This document shows positions 25,098 to 37,556 of a stretch of 49,537 nucleotides of DNA, in pieces. The stretch's first letter is position 1. Each line of letters opens with the position of its first letter. The notes under the pieces are model-generated. The model did no database searches. It saw only the letters and a program-made list of their open reading frames with translations, and was not told the origin of the DNA. This stretch comes from Chlorobium sp. (GTDB lineage: Bacteria > Bacteroidota > Chlorobiia > Chlorobiales > Chlorobiaceae). The DNA lies in NCBI GenBank assembly GCA_005843805.1, contig SZXY01000148.1:1-49537 (forward strand). The letters are read 5' to 3'. The translations under genes and the position numbers were made by a program.

Positions 25098-28000
25098 CTA
25101 AGGAACCTTGTCGTCAATACGAATCTCAAGACCAAGACCCTGCAACTCCCTGACAAGGACATTGAAGGATTCGGGTATACCCGGCTCAGGCAGGTTCTGA
25201 CCTTTAACAATTGCCTCATAGGTTTTATTCCGGCCAATCACGTCATCAGACTTGACGGTCAGCATTTCACGCAGAATATTTGCTGCACCGTAAGCTTCAA
25301 GAGCCCACACCTCCATTTCACCAAACCTCTGACCGCCAAACTGGGCTTTACCGCCAAGAGGCTGCTGGGTTATGAGTGAGTATGGCCCGGTAGAACGGGC
25401 ATGAATCTTGTCATCGACCAGGTGACTGAGCTTGAGCATGTAGATATAGCCTACAGTAACTTCATCATCAAACTGCTCGCCGGTACGACCGTCAAAAAGA
25501 CGAACCTTGCCGTGAGCCGGAAGACCAGCGCGTTCAAGTTCATGCTGCACCTCCTCGTAGGTCGCGCCATTGAAAATCGGGGTCTTGAACTTGACACCAA
25601 GCTTCTTTGCCGCCCAGCCGAGTGATGTTTCATAAAGCTGGCCAATATTCATACGGCTCGGAACACCAAGCGGGTTAAGGACAATATCAACCGGAGTACC
25701 ATCTTCCATGAAGGGTAAATCCTCAATCGGCAGAATTTTGCCTACCACACCCTTGTTACCATGCCGGCCAGCCATCTTGTCGCCAACCTGGATTTTTCTT
25801 TTCTGTGCAATATAAACCTTGGCAAGCTCCTCGATACCGGGAGGAAGTTCATCGCCAACATTGATTTTGTACTTTTCGTTTTCACGCTCGTCAGCGAGAT
25901 CTTTGAGTTTGAAACGAAACTCCTTGACAAGACGAAGCACATTGTCGTTTACTTTTTTGGAATCGGTCACTCCCTTGGAGAAATCAATCGACTCGAGGAA
26001 TGGCATGGTGCTGAATTTAGCCAGCACGCTGTCATCATAGAGAGCGCCTTCAGCTACAAGCTGTTTTGCCTTGTCACTGTAAAGACCGGTTGAGGTTTTG
26101 CCTCCAAGAAACTGTTTCATCCAACTGGCAAACCGTTTCCGCAAATCGTACTCTTTATGATCAAACTTCTTGTCAACAAGTTCAATCTTCTCCTTGACAT
26201 CCAGACCGACCTTTTTCTTGCGGCTGAAAAGCTTTGTCTTGATGACAATACCCTTCATTCCTGCAGGCACATGCATGGATGCATCCTTTACATCGCTTGA
26301 CTTGTCACCGAAAATCGCCCTGAGCAGTTTCTCTTCCGGTGTCGGATCACTCTCACCTTTCGGTGTTATTTTTCCTACCAGAATATCCCGCTCCTTGACT
26401 TCCGCACCGATACGCACGATACCGTTCTCGTCAAGATTTCTGAGCGCTTCATCGCTGACGTTATATATATCGCGGGTAAACTGCTCCTCACCACGCTTGG
26501 TATCGCGAACATTGGCCTCAAATTCATGAACATGAATCGAGGTAAAGACATCGTCATAGACAAGCCGTTCGCTCAGAATGATGGCATCTTCAAAGTTATA
26601 GCCACGCCAAGGCATGAAGGCAACCAGCACATTTTTTCCAAGAGCCAGCTCTCCGTTGTCAGTCGATGAACTGTCGGCCAGTACCGACCCTTTTTCAACG
26701 CGCTGACCAATCCGAACCAGAGGTTTCTGTGAAATGCAGGTATCCTGGTTGGATCGCTTGAACTTGATCAACTTATAGGTTTTCAGTCCTTCATCAGGAT
26801 CGAGCAGCGACAGACGAACGTCATTGTCGGTATCGATATCATAGCGAACCTGAATATATGCCGCAGTAACATCCTCGACCACTCCTGTACCTTCCGCAAG
26901 AATGACTGAACGGGAATCCCTTGCCACCTTGGCTTCCATACCAGTACCAACCACCGGAGCTTCAGAGGTCAGAAGCGGAACCGCCTGGCGTTGCATGTTG
27001 GCACCCATAAGCGCACGGTTACCATCATCATGCTCGAGAAAAGGAATGAGAGCCGCTGCTGCACTGACAATCTGAACAGGAGAGACATCCATGAAATTGA
27101 CATCCTCTGCGGCCACAACCGGGTAGTCACCTTTAGTCCTGGCCTGTACAGTCTCAACAGCTATCCTGTTGTTCTCATCAAGAGGAACACTGACCGGAAC
27201 CGTAATCTTGTTCTCCTCATCCTCAGCCGAAAGCATAAGGACGGTCTGGGTTACCTGACCCTTGTCGACCACCCTGTAAGGAGTCTGGATAAAGCCCTTG
27301 TCGTTGATTTCCGCATAGACCGACAAGGAAGAAATAAGACCGATATTGGGACCTTCAGGTGTTTCAATCGGGCAGAGCCTGCCATAGTGTGTATAGTGAA
27401 CGTCACGAACCTCGAAACCTGCACGTTCTCTGGTAAGACCTCCAGGTCCAAGGGCAGAAACCCTTCTCTTGTTGGTCATTTCAGCCAGAGGATTGGTCTG
27501 GTCCATGAACTGAGAAAGCTGGCTTGTGGCAAAGAAACTCGATACAACGCTCGAAACAGTACGTGCGTTGATAAGATCCGCAGGAGCGATCTTGTCCGAA
27601 TCCCTTGAGTTGAGCTTTTCACGGACATTCTTGCCCATCCTTGCCAGACCGATAACAAACTGCGCTGCAAGCTGTTCACCAACCGAACGCACACGACGGT
27701 TTGCCAGATGATCGACATCATCGACCTCAGCAAGCCCGTTGACCAGTTTGATGAGATAATAAATGACAGAAATAATATCATAATGCGTCAGCACCAGAAT
27801 ATCATCACCTGTCGGCTCATCGGAAAAGGATTGTATGGTCTGAAGAATTTTCTCGTAAATAGTATCCGAAAGCTGTTTCAGCTCGGGCTTTTCATCCAGA
27901 TATGAGGTCAGCTCATTAAACTCTTTGGCAAGTTTTTTCTGAATCCTGTAGCGACCGACATCACCGAGATCGTATTTCTTCTGGTTGAAAAAGGTTCTCT

Positions 28001-29015
28001 CAAGAAAGCTTCGTGCCGCATCGATATCAGGAGCCTCGTTAGCCCTCAGCTCTTCATAGACAATTTCAAGCGCCTCTTCCTCGGTCGCAGAGTTGTCATT
28101 GAGAATCGTATTGATAATGATGGATTTGTCAGGCCCCTTGTCGCCGCCTGAAAAGGTCTTCATCACCTTGACACTTTTGTATCCGGCAGCAAGAATCTGC
28201 TCGAAAATATCCTCCGTGATGGCTGTTCGTGCACTGACCACCTCGCCGGTCTGCATATCGACAATATCGGAAGCAAGGTACTGTCCGACAAGCTGCTCCT
28301 TTTTGCTCGATTTCAGTGGAACCTCTTCGACCAGATCGAACAAGCCAAGAATATCCTCATCACGGGCAAATCCTATGGCACGCAAAAGCGCACTGACCAG
28401 AAAGTTCTTTTTCTGGTCGATATAGACAAAAATCTGGTTATTGATATCGGTCTGAAACTCGATCCACGACCCTCTGGTCGGAACGATTTTGGCCGAATAC
28501 ATTTTTTTGCCGTTCGGATGAATGGCTTCACTGAACACAACACCGGGGGAACGGTGAAGCTGCGCAACCACAACCCTTTCAGCACCATTGACAATGAAGG
28601 TACCACGCTCGGTCATGTAAGGAATTCTGCCGAGGTAAACCTCCTGCTGAATGGTCTCCTTCCAGTCAGTCTCATCAACCTCATCCTTGTAGGAGAGCTT
28701 GAGCTTTACTTTCAGGGAAACATCATAAGTCAGGCCACGTTCGATGCAATCCTCTACAGTGTACTTTGGCTTGTCAAAACTGTATGAGATATACTCAAGT
28801 AAATAGAGACCCCTGGTGTCTGTAATTGGAAAAGCGCTGCGAAGAACCCTTTCAAGGCCCTGGTCTTTTCTTTTTGCCAGCGGAACACTATCCTGTATAA
28901 AATTATGGAATGAATCTAACTGAACTTTTAATAGGTCGGGAGGATCTATAACACTCTGGATTTTAGAAAAGTCAATACACGGTGTTGTTGTTGCATCAGC
29001 CACTTTCACATGCAC
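25098..29015 (-). CDS. rpoB: RNA polymerase subunit beta
   Basis: [75 protein letters not shown]. Confidence 0.98.
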   Translation of the reverse strand: MHVKVADATTTPCIDFSKIQSVIDPPDLLKVQLDSFHNFIQDSVPLAKRKDQGLERVLRSAFPITDTRGLYLLEYISYSFDKPKYTVEDCIERGLTYDVSLKVKLKLSYKDEVDETDWKETIQQEVYLGRIPYMTERGTFIVNGAERVVVAQLHRSPGVVFSEAIHPNGKKMYSAKIVPTRGSWIEFQTDINNQIFVYIDQKKNFLVSALLRAIGFARDEDILGLFDLVEEVPLKSSKKEQLVGQYLASDIVDMQTGEVVSARTAITEDIFEQILAAGYKSVKVMKTFSGGDKGPDKSIIINTILNDNSATEEEALEIVYEELRANEAPDIDAARSFLERTFFNQKKYDLGDVGRYRIQKKLAKEFNELTSYLDEKPELKQLSDTIYEKILQTIQSFSDEPTGDDILVLTHYDIISVIYYLIKLVNGLAEVDDVDHLANRRVRSVGEQLAAQFVIGLARMGKNVREKLNSRDSDKIAPADLINARTVSSVVSSFFATSQLSQFMDQTNPLAEMTNKRRVSALGPGGLTRERAGFEVRDVHYTHYGRLCPIETPEGPNIGLISSLSVYAEINDKGFIQTPYRVVDKGQVTQTVLMLSAEDEENKITVPVSVPLDENNRIAVETVQARTKGDYPVVAAEDVNFMDVSPVQIVSAAAALIPFLEHDDGNRALMGANMQRQAVPLLTSEAPVVGTGMEAKVARDSRSVILAEGTGVVEDVTAAYIQVRYDIDTDNDVRLSLLDPDEGLKTYKLIKFKRSNQDTCISQKPLVRIGQRVEKGSVLADSSSTDNGELALGKNVLVAFMPWRGYNFEDAIILSERLVYDDVFTSIHVHEFEANVRDTKRGEEQFTRDIYNVSDEALRNLDENGIVRIGAEVKERDILVGKITPKGESDPTPEEKLLRAIFGDKSSDVKDASMHVPAGMKGIVIKTKLFSRKKKVGLDVKEKIELVDKKFDHKEYDLRKRFASWMKQFLGGKTSTGLYSDKAKQLVAEGALYDDSVLAKFSTMPFLESIDFSKGVTDSKKVNDNVLRLVKEFRFKLKDLADERENEKYKINVGDELPPGIEELAKVYIAQKRKIQVGDKMAGRHGNKGVVGKILPIEDLPFMEDGTPVDIVLNPLGVPSRMNIGQLYETSLGWAAKKLGVKFKTPIFNGATYEEVQHELERAGLPAHGKVRLFDGRTGEQFDDEVTVGYIYMLKLSHLVDDKIHARSTGPYSLITQQPLGGKAQFGGQRFGEMEVWALEAYGAANILREMLTVKSDDVIGRNKTYEAIVKGQNLPEPGIPESFNVLVRELQGLGLEIRIDDKVP

Positions 29016-29164
29016 CTCGCTTTTATCAATTGCATGAATTACTTACAGATTAAGTCATCACAAAGAACCGCAGAAACTTTGCCGAACTACTGGAACATCC
29101 GGTTGAACCTTAATCGTATCATCACAGGAACTATCAATCAAAACAGTACTTATACAAACAGACA

Positions 29165-29193
29165 AAGCTCCGCCTCATGTCGAAGCGGAGCTT
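29165..29193 (-). promoter_or_regulatory. Hairpin (attenuator/processing candidate) in the rplL-rpoB intergenic region
   Basis: aagctccgc (29165-29173) and gcggagctt (29185-29193), a perfect 9-bp stem; minus strand continues tgtctgtttg. Confidence 0.55.
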
Positions 29194-29219
29194 GCTTAAA
29201 AAATGACTCTTTTCAAAGA

Positions 29220-29594
29220 TCACTTCAATTCAACTGATGCACCAGCATCCTTCAACTCTTTGGCAATCTTTTCTGCCTCGTCCTTGGAAACGGCTTCTTT
29301 CACAGTTTTCGGAGCACCGTCAACAAGATCCTTGGCTTCTTTCAGACCAAGACCTGTCAGTGCACGAACAACCTTGATAACGTTGATTTTGCTTTCGCCT
29401 GCGGCTGTCAGCACAACGTCAAACTCAGTCTGCTCTTCCTGTACAACAACTTCGCCTGCAGGAGCTGCAGCGACACCAGCAATAACAGCAGGAGCGGCGC
29501 TGACACCAAACTTCTCTTCCAGAGCTTTCACCAATTCAGAAGCCTCTGTAAGAGTCAACTTACCAATCTCTTCTACAAGTGTTTCAATAGACAT
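29220..29594 (-). CDS. rplL: 50S ribosomal protein L7/L12
   Basis: [35 protein letters not shown]...[31 protein letters not shown]. Confidence 0.97.
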   Translation of the reverse strand: MSIETLVEEIGKLTLTEASELVKALEEKFGVSAAPAVIAGVAAAPAGEVVVQEEQTEFDVVLTAAGESKINVIKVVRALTGLGLKEAKDLVDGAPKTVKEAVSKDEAEKIAKELKDAGASVELK

Positions 29595-29660
29595 TATTCC
29601 CCTCTCTTGTTTAATTTACAATTATATAATTTCTTGAGTGCGTAATAGTTTGGTACGGAA

Positions 29661-30179
29661 TCACTGTTTTTGTTTTGCCACCTGATCAAGTACTGATACC
29701 AGATTTCTGGTAACCGCATTGATAACCATCGGGACAGAACTGACAACATTGTTGACAACACCTGCTGCACGACCGATATTTTCCGTCTTGGTAAGCATTT
29801 CAGACAGCAGTGCAAGCTTGTCAGACGAATAAACAACACCATCGATGGAAGCCATCTTGAACTTCAGCGCTTCGTTGGTCTTGCTGAACTTCTTGATAAC
29901 CTTTGCCGGAGCTACCGGATCGTCAAAACCGAAAGCGACTCCGGTTGTTTGCTTCAGACCAGCGAAAAACTTGTCGGTACCGGCAAGATCTTTCATGGCC
30001 TTTTTAACAAGCGTATTTTTTACAACACGGTATTCCACTCCTGCTTTCCTGAACTCCCGGCGCAACTCAGCCATTTTGGCTACGTTCAAACCCTGGAATT
30101 CTGTAAGATATATACCCTGTGACCTCTTGATCTTTTCAGCAACAACCTGAACGATCTGCTCTTTTTTATCTCGCTTCAT
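29661..30179 (-). CDS. rplJ: 50S ribosomal protein L10
   Basis: MKRDKKEQIVQVVAEKIKRSQGIYLTEFQGL...LRREFRKAGVEYRVVKNTLVKKA; syntenic position. Confidence 0.96.
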   Translation of the reverse strand: MKRDKKEQIVQVVAEKIKRSQGIYLTEFQGLNVAKMAELRREFRKAGVEYRVVKNTLVKKAMKDLAGTDKFFAGLKQTTGVAFGFDDPVAPAKVIKKFSKTNEALKFKMASIDGVVYSSDKLALLSEMLTKTENIGRAAGVVNNVVSSVPMVINAVTRNLVSVLDQVAKQKQ

Positions 30180-30197
30180 CGTTATAAACCGTTTTTA

Positions 30198-30887
30198 TTA
30201 GGCGACAAATTTTTCCATTTTAACCTTCACGCTCGGGGACATGGTGCTTGAAAGCGCAATACCCTGCACATACTGACCCTTTGCTGCCGATGGCTTAAGA
30301 CGTACAACCTCCTTGAGGAAACTTGTAATATTGGCCACCAACTGAACGGGCTCAAACGAAACCTTGCCGACAGGAGCATGAATATTGCCAGCCTTGTCAA
30401 CCCTGAATTCGATTTTACCAGCCTTGACTTCCCTGACCGCCTTGGCCACATCCATCGTAACGGTTCCCGACTTCGGATTAGGCATCAAACCACGGGGTCC
30501 AAGTATCTTGGCAACTTTACCAAGCTGACCCATGACGTCAGGAGTTGCTATAATGACATCGACACCTGTCCATCCTTCCTGGATTTTCTCGATATACTCT
30601 TCGAAACCAACCATGTCCGCACCAGCCTCCCTTGCTTCATCAGCCTTGGCCTCTTTGCAGACAACCAGCACCGATACAGTTTTTCCTGTACCATGCGGAA
30701 GCATAACCGTACCGCGGACAACCTGGTCTGCGTGACGGGGATCGACTCCAAGCTTTACAGCAATATCAACGGTAGCATTGAACTTGGCATCCGTGATCTC
30801 TTTTACCTTCTCAACAGCATCAACCAGATCATACTCCTGAAAACGGACGATCTTGGACGCTGCATTTCTGTATTTTTTTCCAGCCAT
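30198..30887 (-). CDS. rplA: 50S ribosomal protein L1
   Basis: [54 protein letters not shown]. Confidence 0.97.
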   Translation of the reverse strand: MAGKKYRNAASKIVRFQEYDLVDAVEKVKEITDAKFNATVDIAVKLGVDPRHADQVVRGTVMLPHGTGKTVSVLVVCKEAKADEAREAGADMVGFEEYIEKIQEGWTGVDVIIATPDVMGQLGKVAKILGPRGLMPNPKSGTVTMDVAKAVREVKAGKIEFRVDKAGNIHAPVGKVSFEPVQLVANITSFLKEVVRLKPSAAKGQYVQGIALSSTMSPSVKVKMEKFVA

Positions 30888-30961
30888 TATTTTTCTTGTA
30901 AAAGTGGTTAAAAAAGCGGCCTTTCAGCCTCCCACAGCCTGCAAACAGACACAAATCCGGA

Positions 30962-31387
30962 TCAGCCCTGTACTGTAATCCCCATACTTCTGGCCGTACC
31001 CATAATCATCTCCTCAGCTCCCCTGAGATCAAACGCATTGAGATCGGGCATTTTCAGCTCTGCGATCTTGCGAACCTGATCACGGGTAACGGAACCAACC
31101 TTGTTGCGGTTCGGCTCACCGGAACCTTTCTTCTGGTTCGCCTCCTTGAGAAGAAGAACTGCCGCAGGAGGGGTTTTCGTAATAAACGTGAATGACTTGT
31201 CAGAGTACACCGTAATGACTACAGGAATAATCATTCCCGATTCAGACTGGGTTTTTGCATTGAACTGCTTGCAAAACTCCATGATATTGACACCTTTCTG
31301 ACCAAGGGCCGGACCAACAGGAGGAGCAGGATTAGCTGCAGCAGCCGGAATCTGAAGCTTGATAAAACCGATTACCTTTTTTGCCAT
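30962..31387 (-). CDS. rplK: 50S ribosomal protein L11
   Basis: [38 protein letters not shown]. Confidence 0.98.
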   Translation of the reverse strand: MAKKVIGFIKLQIPAAAANPAPPVGPALGQKGVNIMEFCKQFNAKTQSESGMIIPVVITVYSDKSFTFITKTPPAAVLLLKEANQKKGSGEPNRNKVGSVTRDQVRKIAELKMPDLNAFDLRGAEEMIMGTARSMGITVQG

Positions 31388-31428
31388 AACCTATTTCTAT
31401 TCAGAAGCTTAAATTACTTAAGCCCGTA

Positions 31429-32007
31429 TTATTGGGAAACTGACTTAACCTGTGAAAAATCAAGCTCTGTCGGCGTACTGCGACCAAAGAAGCTTATCAT
31501 AACCTTGACCTTCATTCTTTCTGTGCACACATCATGAACCACACCTGTCAACGAACTGAATGGCCCGTCAATAACTTTGACTGAATCACCAACCTTGAAA
31601 GGCGCCTCGATCACAGAGCGATGCTCGATTGAGCTTTCCGGCTCCAGAATCTTTTCAACCTCATCCGGCCTGAGAGGAGTAGGATTATCATCGACACCAA
31701 GAAAACCCATCACAGAAGGAATATCAAGGATCAGATTCCTTGTCTGCTTGTCAAGCACTGCTTCGATAAGCACATAGCCCGGAAAGGCATTTTTGGTGAG
31801 ACTTCTTTTCTTGCCGTTTTTAACCTCCACAAAGCGCTCGTAGGGAACATAGATCTGCAAAATCTTGTCGCCAAGACCGCAACGGAGAACCTCTGCCTCG
31901 ATACCCTCTTTAACCTTGCGCTCATGGCCCGAATAAATCCTGAGTGCATACCAGCGTGCTACCGGAACACCCTGAACATCCACATCCTTTTTTCTTGCGC
32001 TCATCAA
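31429..32007 (-). CDS. nusG: Transcription termination/antitermination protein NusG
   Basis: RWYALRIYSGHERKVKEGIE...AFPGYVLIEAVL; KOW domain FKVGDSVKVIDGPFSSLTGVV. Confidence 0.95.
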   Translation of the reverse strand: MMSARKKDVDVQGVPVARWYALRIYSGHERKVKEGIEAEVLRCGLGDKILQIYVPYERFVEVKNGKKRSLTKNAFPGYVLIEAVLDKQTRNLILDIPSVMGFLGVDDNPTPLRPDEVEKILEPESSIEHRSVIEAPFKVGDSVKVIDGPFSSLTGVVHDVCTERMKVKVMISFFGRSTPTELDFSQVKSVSQ

Positions 32008-32026
32008 TTCACCTTAACCCGGTTTC

Positions 32027-32218
32027 TTACAATAACTTTCCCATAACGAAATTTATGACCCAGTCGACAAGAAACGTAAACAAGGCAAGAATACCCGAAA
32101 CCGTCAGCACAACAATCGTCAAATCCTTGATCTCATCCTTGCTCGGCCAGATAACCTTGCGCATCTCACTGATGACATCACGATAATACTGACTGACTTT
32201 GCCGATATATTGATTCAT
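32027..32218 (-). CDS. secE: Preprotein translocase subunit SecE
   Basis: MNQYIGKVSQYYRDVISEMRKVIWPSKDEIKDLTIVVLTVSGILALFTFLVDWVINFVMGKLL. Upstream part of the track ORF overlaps tRNA-Trp and is not coding. Confidence 0.95.
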   Translation of the reverse strand: MNQYIGKVSQYYRDVISEMRKVIWPSKDEIKDLTIVVLTVSGILALFTFLVDWVINFVMGKLL

Positions 32219-32264
32219 GAATAACAGTCCGGAATAAACTTCAGTGACATCTATTTTCTGCCTG

Positions 32265-32337
32265 CACGTCAGGAGGGACTCGAACCCCCAACCTGCGGTT
32301 TTGGAGACCGCTGCTCTACCAATTAAGCTACTGACGT
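32265..32337 (-). tRNA. tRNA-Trp(CCA)
   Basis: Cloverleaf with anticodon loop ctCCAaa, T-loop ggttcgagtccc, acceptor acgtcag/ctgacgt. Confidence 0.93.
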
Positions 32338-32359
32338 AAAAATCAATACCTCCAAAACC

Positions 32360-32435
<76 letters not shown>

Positions 32436-32454
32436 CTAACAATAAAAAAAACTG

Positions 32455-32536
32455 TGGGTAGGGGAGGATTCGAACCTCCGAAGACATAGTCGACAGATTT
32501 ACAGTCTGTTGCGTTTAACCACTTCGCTACCTACCC
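32455..32536 (-). tRNA. tRNA-Tyr(GTA)
   Basis: Class II tRNA with variable arm, anticodon GTA, acceptor gggtagg/cctaccc. Confidence 0.93.
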
Positions 32537-32548
32537 ATTTACTTCCAG

Positions 32549-32621
32549 AGCTGGTGATGGGACTCGAACCCGCAACCTGCTGATTACAAATCAGCTGCTC
32601 TACCAATTGAGCTACACCAGC
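32549..32621 (-). tRNA. tRNA-Thr(TGT)
   Basis: Anticodon loop ttTGTaa, acceptor gctggtg/caccagc. Confidence 0.93.
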
Positions 32622-32692
32622 AGCTCGAATTCAAAAAACAGGGCTGGTAATATAATGACAGGTTTTAATAATACAAAGAAAAAAGGAATAAT

Positions 32693-33472
32693 TTATTCAT
32701 CATCCTTTACAGCAGCAAAAAAACCTGCAAGCCGTATAACCGTTTGGCGAGAAACAAAGCGTTGAGAAAAAACCAGAAGATAGTCAAGCATGGTTGGAAA
32801 TACCCTTATCCTCTTTTTTTCAAGCCCTTTGAGCGCTGCCTTCACAACCACGCCAGTTCCTGAAATCGGCAAAAAAATATTTGCAGCATTATGACCGGCT
32901 TTTTCAAAAAAACCGGTATCGATAAAACCTGGACAGACGGCAACGACAGTTACCCCTTTCCCTTTCAGTTCAACATGAAGCGCCTCACTGAGTGTGATGA
33001 CAAATGCCTTGGTTGCCGAATAGAGCCCCAAACCCGGAACCCCCTGCAAACCACCCACTGAAGCCACATTGATAACACCACCTTTCTGACGTCCAATCAT
33101 GGCTGGCAGAAACAGACGGGTAAGGCGAGCCATTGCCAACATGTTGACCATCATGATCTCTTCAAGCTTTTCAGGTGCAATAGTGTGGAAATCACCTGCC
33201 CGTGACAATCCCGCACAGTTAACCAGAAGCTCAACCTCAAGGTTGCTTCGTCGGCAGAATTCAGCAATGCGAGCGGGGCTGTCTGGTTCACAGAGATCCT
33301 CAATGCAAACCTTGACCTCCACACCTCTCTTTTCACGAAGTTCCTCAGCCAACTCCTGCAATCTGCTCTCAGAGCGGGCAACAAGCACAAGATTGCAGCC
33401 TCTTCGGGCTAATTCACAGGCAAAAGCTTCGCCAATCCCCATGGAAGCCCCGGTTATGAGGGTATAAGACAT
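32693..33472 (-). CDS. Short-chain dehydrogenase/reductase
   Basis: TGASMGIGEAFACELARRG; NCAG; INVASVGG...YSATKAF (Y-x3-K). Confidence 0.9.
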   Translation of the reverse strand: MSYTLITGASMGIGEAFACELARRGCNLVLVARSESRLQELAEELREKRGVEVKVCIEDLCEPDSPARIAEFCRRSNLEVELLVNCAGLSRAGDFHTIAPEKLEEIMMVNMLAMARLTRLFLPAMIGRQKGGVINVASVGGLQGVPGLGLYSATKAFVITLSEALHVELKGKGVTVVAVCPGFIDTGFFEKAGHNAANIFLPISGTGVVVKAALKGLEKKRIRVFPTMLDYLLVFSQRFVSRQTVIRLAGFFAAVKDDE

Positions 33473-33487
33473 TATGGCCAGGCTTCG

Positions 33488-35539
33488 TTATATCGGATCA
33501 ACCCATTTCCCCCGCTCCCTGATCAGAGCTATAAGTCGATCTACAGCCTCTTTTTCAGAAATATTTTCCTCAACACACTCTCGACCAACATAGAGACTTA
33601 TGCGGTTTTTCCCCGCACCGACATAACCGAAATCTGCATCAGCCATCTCTCCGGGACCATTGACGATACAGCCCATGATGCCGATCTTCAGCCCCTTGAG
33701 GTGGGAAGTTCTCTTCTTGATTGCCGCAGTTGCCTGTTCCAGGTCGAAATAGGTTCTGCCGCAACCGGGACATGAGATAAATTCGGTTTTTGACATTCTG
33801 ATTCTTGCGCCCTGGAGAATGTTGAATGCCAGATTGATCTCATCATCACAGGAAATCCCGGTATGAAGCGCAAGCATATCACCGATACCGTCACAGAAAA
33901 GCGTCCCCGCCTGAACTGAACTCTCGATGAGCGTTTCAAGACTCCCGGAAATCTCATTCCTGAAACGGACAACAAGGGGATAATCGAGTGAGCGGCTGTT
34001 GAAGAGTTGAACAAGCCTGCGATAGGCAAAAACAGCCGTTCTGGAAATCACTGAAAACAAGAGACGCTCCACGCCCTGTTTTCGGAACTTGTCGGCCAGG
34101 TGGGCAAGAACTTCGGCAGGAACAGACTCCCCTGCCCGATCATGAATAAAACATAACTCCAGAGCAGCAAGCCGGTCATTGCCGATGCGCTCAAGAAACT
34201 CCTTGCCAAGCATCTCGTTCTCAACAATATCAAGCCTCACTTTCGTGAGCTTATCCAGTAGCCGAAAAAAAAGTGCAATATCACTTGTCGAAGCAACAAT
34301 AAAACGCCCTGCATCGCCAAGTTTACCAAGAAGATCATCAAGCGCATCGAGATCTTCATCACTGTCGACGCGAACAGAGGCAAACTCCGAGCGAATTGAA
34401 TCCTGAGGCTTCTCTGGCGCAAGTCTCAGCAGAGCCTCTTGAAAAACCGCATCACGATCCTGAAGCGAAGCATGCAGCTCAGTTTCAACTCTCGGCACAT
34501 CGTTACCTCCAACCGGAATACCTTCAAGCACAACACTGCCGGCAACCCGTCGCTCATAACTGAATGGATTGAAAGGCGGCACCTCAGGGATGGAAAGATC
34601 AAGACGCGACTTTTGATTGCGGCTTTCAACAACCTGCTTCAGGGGAACATGAGCCCTGTCACCCTTGACAAGATGAAAATCATTATACTTTTTGACGATG
34701 GCAAATCCGACAGGAACCTCATTGACCGGATCCTCGGTTAGAGAGACCCTTATTGTATCACCAAGCCCATCTTCAAGGAGCGCACCAATACCCATGGCAG
34801 ATTTTACTCGACCCTCATCACCATCGCCGGCCTCGGTAACCCCGAGATGAAGCGGATAGGCATAACGAAGCTCGGCGTCCGCTTTTTCAGCAAGCAACCG
34901 GTAGGCCTGGATCATCACCCGGACATTGGATGATTTCATGGAAAAAAGAATATCGTAGTAGCCCATCTCTTCACAGATACGGGCAAACTCAAGAGCCGCC
35001 TCAACCATGCCTGCAGGTGAGTTACCATACCGACTGACAACCCTGTCAGACAGAGAGCCATGATTGGTGCCGATTCTCATGGAGACCCCGTACTTGCGGG
35101 CTTTTTCAACCAGAGGAGCAAACTCCTGTCGGACATGCTCAATCTCCGTCAGATACTCCTCGTTCGAATACTCATTGCTGGAAAACTTCTGGCTCGTGGC
35201 ATAATTTCCCGGATTGATGCGGATATTTTCAACGAATTCAACAGCCTTGAGCGCTGCACGCGCTGAAAAATGAATATCGGCAACCAGCGGGGTTTCGATT
35301 CCATCACGACGGAGCTGGTCTCTGATATTTCGGAGATTTTCAGCATCCTTCTCTGTCGGTACCGTAAGCCGGATAATTTCACAACCAGCCTCATAAAGTC
35401 TTCTGCACTGTGCAACGGTTGACTCGGTATCCATTGTGTGCGTATTGGTCATTGACTCGACCCTTATCGGCAGGTATCCTCCCAAAGCAATGGTACCAAA
35501 AGCAACTTCACGGGTTAAACGACGGCGGTAGTGATACAT
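33488..35539 (-). CDS. ispG: 4-hydroxy-3-methylbut-2-enyl diphosphate synthase, long (three-domain) form
   Basis: VRVESMTNTHTMDTESTVAQCRRL; C-terminal ISCPGCGRTYFDLEQ...MGCIVNGPGEMADADFGYVGAGKNRISLYVG; 683 aa with a large insert. Confidence 0.95.
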   Translation of the reverse strand: MYHYRRRLTREVAFGTIALGGYLPIRVESMTNTHTMDTESTVAQCRRLYEAGCEIIRLTVPTEKDAENLRNIRDQLRRDGIETPLVADIHFSARAALKAVEFVENIRINPGNYATSQKFSSNEYSNEEYLTEIEHVRQEFAPLVEKARKYGVSMRIGTNHGSLSDRVVSRYGNSPAGMVEAALEFARICEEMGYYDILFSMKSSNVRVMIQAYRLLAEKADAELRYAYPLHLGVTEAGDGDEGRVKSAMGIGALLEDGLGDTIRVSLTEDPVNEVPVGFAIVKKYNDFHLVKGDRAHVPLKQVVESRNQKSRLDLSIPEVPPFNPFSYERRVAGSVVLEGIPVGGNDVPRVETELHASLQDRDAVFQEALLRLAPEKPQDSIRSEFASVRVDSDEDLDALDDLLGKLGDAGRFIVASTSDIALFFRLLDKLTKVRLDIVENEMLGKEFLERIGNDRLAALELCFIHDRAGESVPAEVLAHLADKFRKQGVERLLFSVISRTAVFAYRRLVQLFNSRSLDYPLVVRFRNEISGSLETLIESSVQAGTLFCDGIGDMLALHTGISCDDEINLAFNILQGARIRMSKTEFISCPGCGRTYFDLEQATAAIKKRTSHLKGLKIGIMGCIVNGPGEMADADFGYVGAGKNRISLYVGRECVEENISEKEAVDRLIALIRERGKWVDPI

Positions 35540-35567
35540 GGAATTGTAAAACGGTTACATGAAAAGT

Positions 35568-35879
35568 TTATTGGTGCTCCCGGATGATAAAGAGGGTTTC
35601 ACCCGGTTTTCGGAAATTATATCTCTCCCTTGCCGCCTTTTCTATACTGTCCGGCTCATTGAAATGCCGGATACGCTGATCGTTATCAAGAATTTTCTGC
35701 TGCTCGACCTTCAGCCGCTCAAAAAGGAAACGGTGTTCAGCTTCCATGCGGACTCTTGTGAGCATACCATAATCTTCGAAAAGAAACCAGATCAGAATAA
35801 AAAGAAACACAACCCAAAAAAGAGATGTTTTCGGGTAGGAACAAATATACTTCCAGATTCTATTGATAATCGTTTTCAC
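35568..35879 (-). CDS. FtsB/DivIC-like septum formation initiator protein
   Basis: Single N-terminal TM segment, then coiled coil and PDSIEKAARERYNFRKPGETLFII. Confidence 0.85.
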   Translation of the reverse strand: MKTIINRIWKYICSYPKTSLFWVVFLFILIWFLFEDYGMLTRVRMEAEHRFLFERLKVEQQKILDNDQRIRHFNEPDSIEKAARERYNFRKPGETLFIIREHQ

Positions 35880-35946
35880 TCCTCAAAAGCTTTGATTAGC
35901 CAAGCAGTGCCAGAGTCGCAACAGACAATGGAAAAAGGGGAAAAAC

Positions 35947-35987
35947 AAAAAAAGGAACCCTTTTTTTTGCAAAAAGGGTTCCTTTTT
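35947..35987 (-). terminator. Intrinsic terminator downstream of eno
   Basis: aaaaaaggaaccctttttt-ttgc-aaaaagggttccttttt hairpin. Confidence 0.82.
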
Positions 35988-35995
35988 CGAGTTTT

Positions 35996-37321
<1,326 letters not shown>

Positions 37322-37556
37322 TTATTATTGTTAAACACTTTTCACATGAGACGATACAGCACTGCAACAACTTCCGAAAAATTCAATTCAAAATATATCC
37401 TTTTTTAAGCACCATTTCATTGCAATCCAGGCAGCAAATAAGACTTTTTTTTGTTTATTATTTCTTGTGCTGTTTTCCACAATGAAGCTACAGCCCTTGC
37501 TTTTTTTATCAGTGGCCTGCAAGACCATCTATTAAATTCAACAAAGGAGTTCTGCC

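Noticed and set aside
33488-35539. Oversized IspG as a possible novel fusion
   Set aside because: The long three-domain IspG with an inserted domain is an established form (plants, Chlorobi/Bacteroidetes, Chlamydiae).
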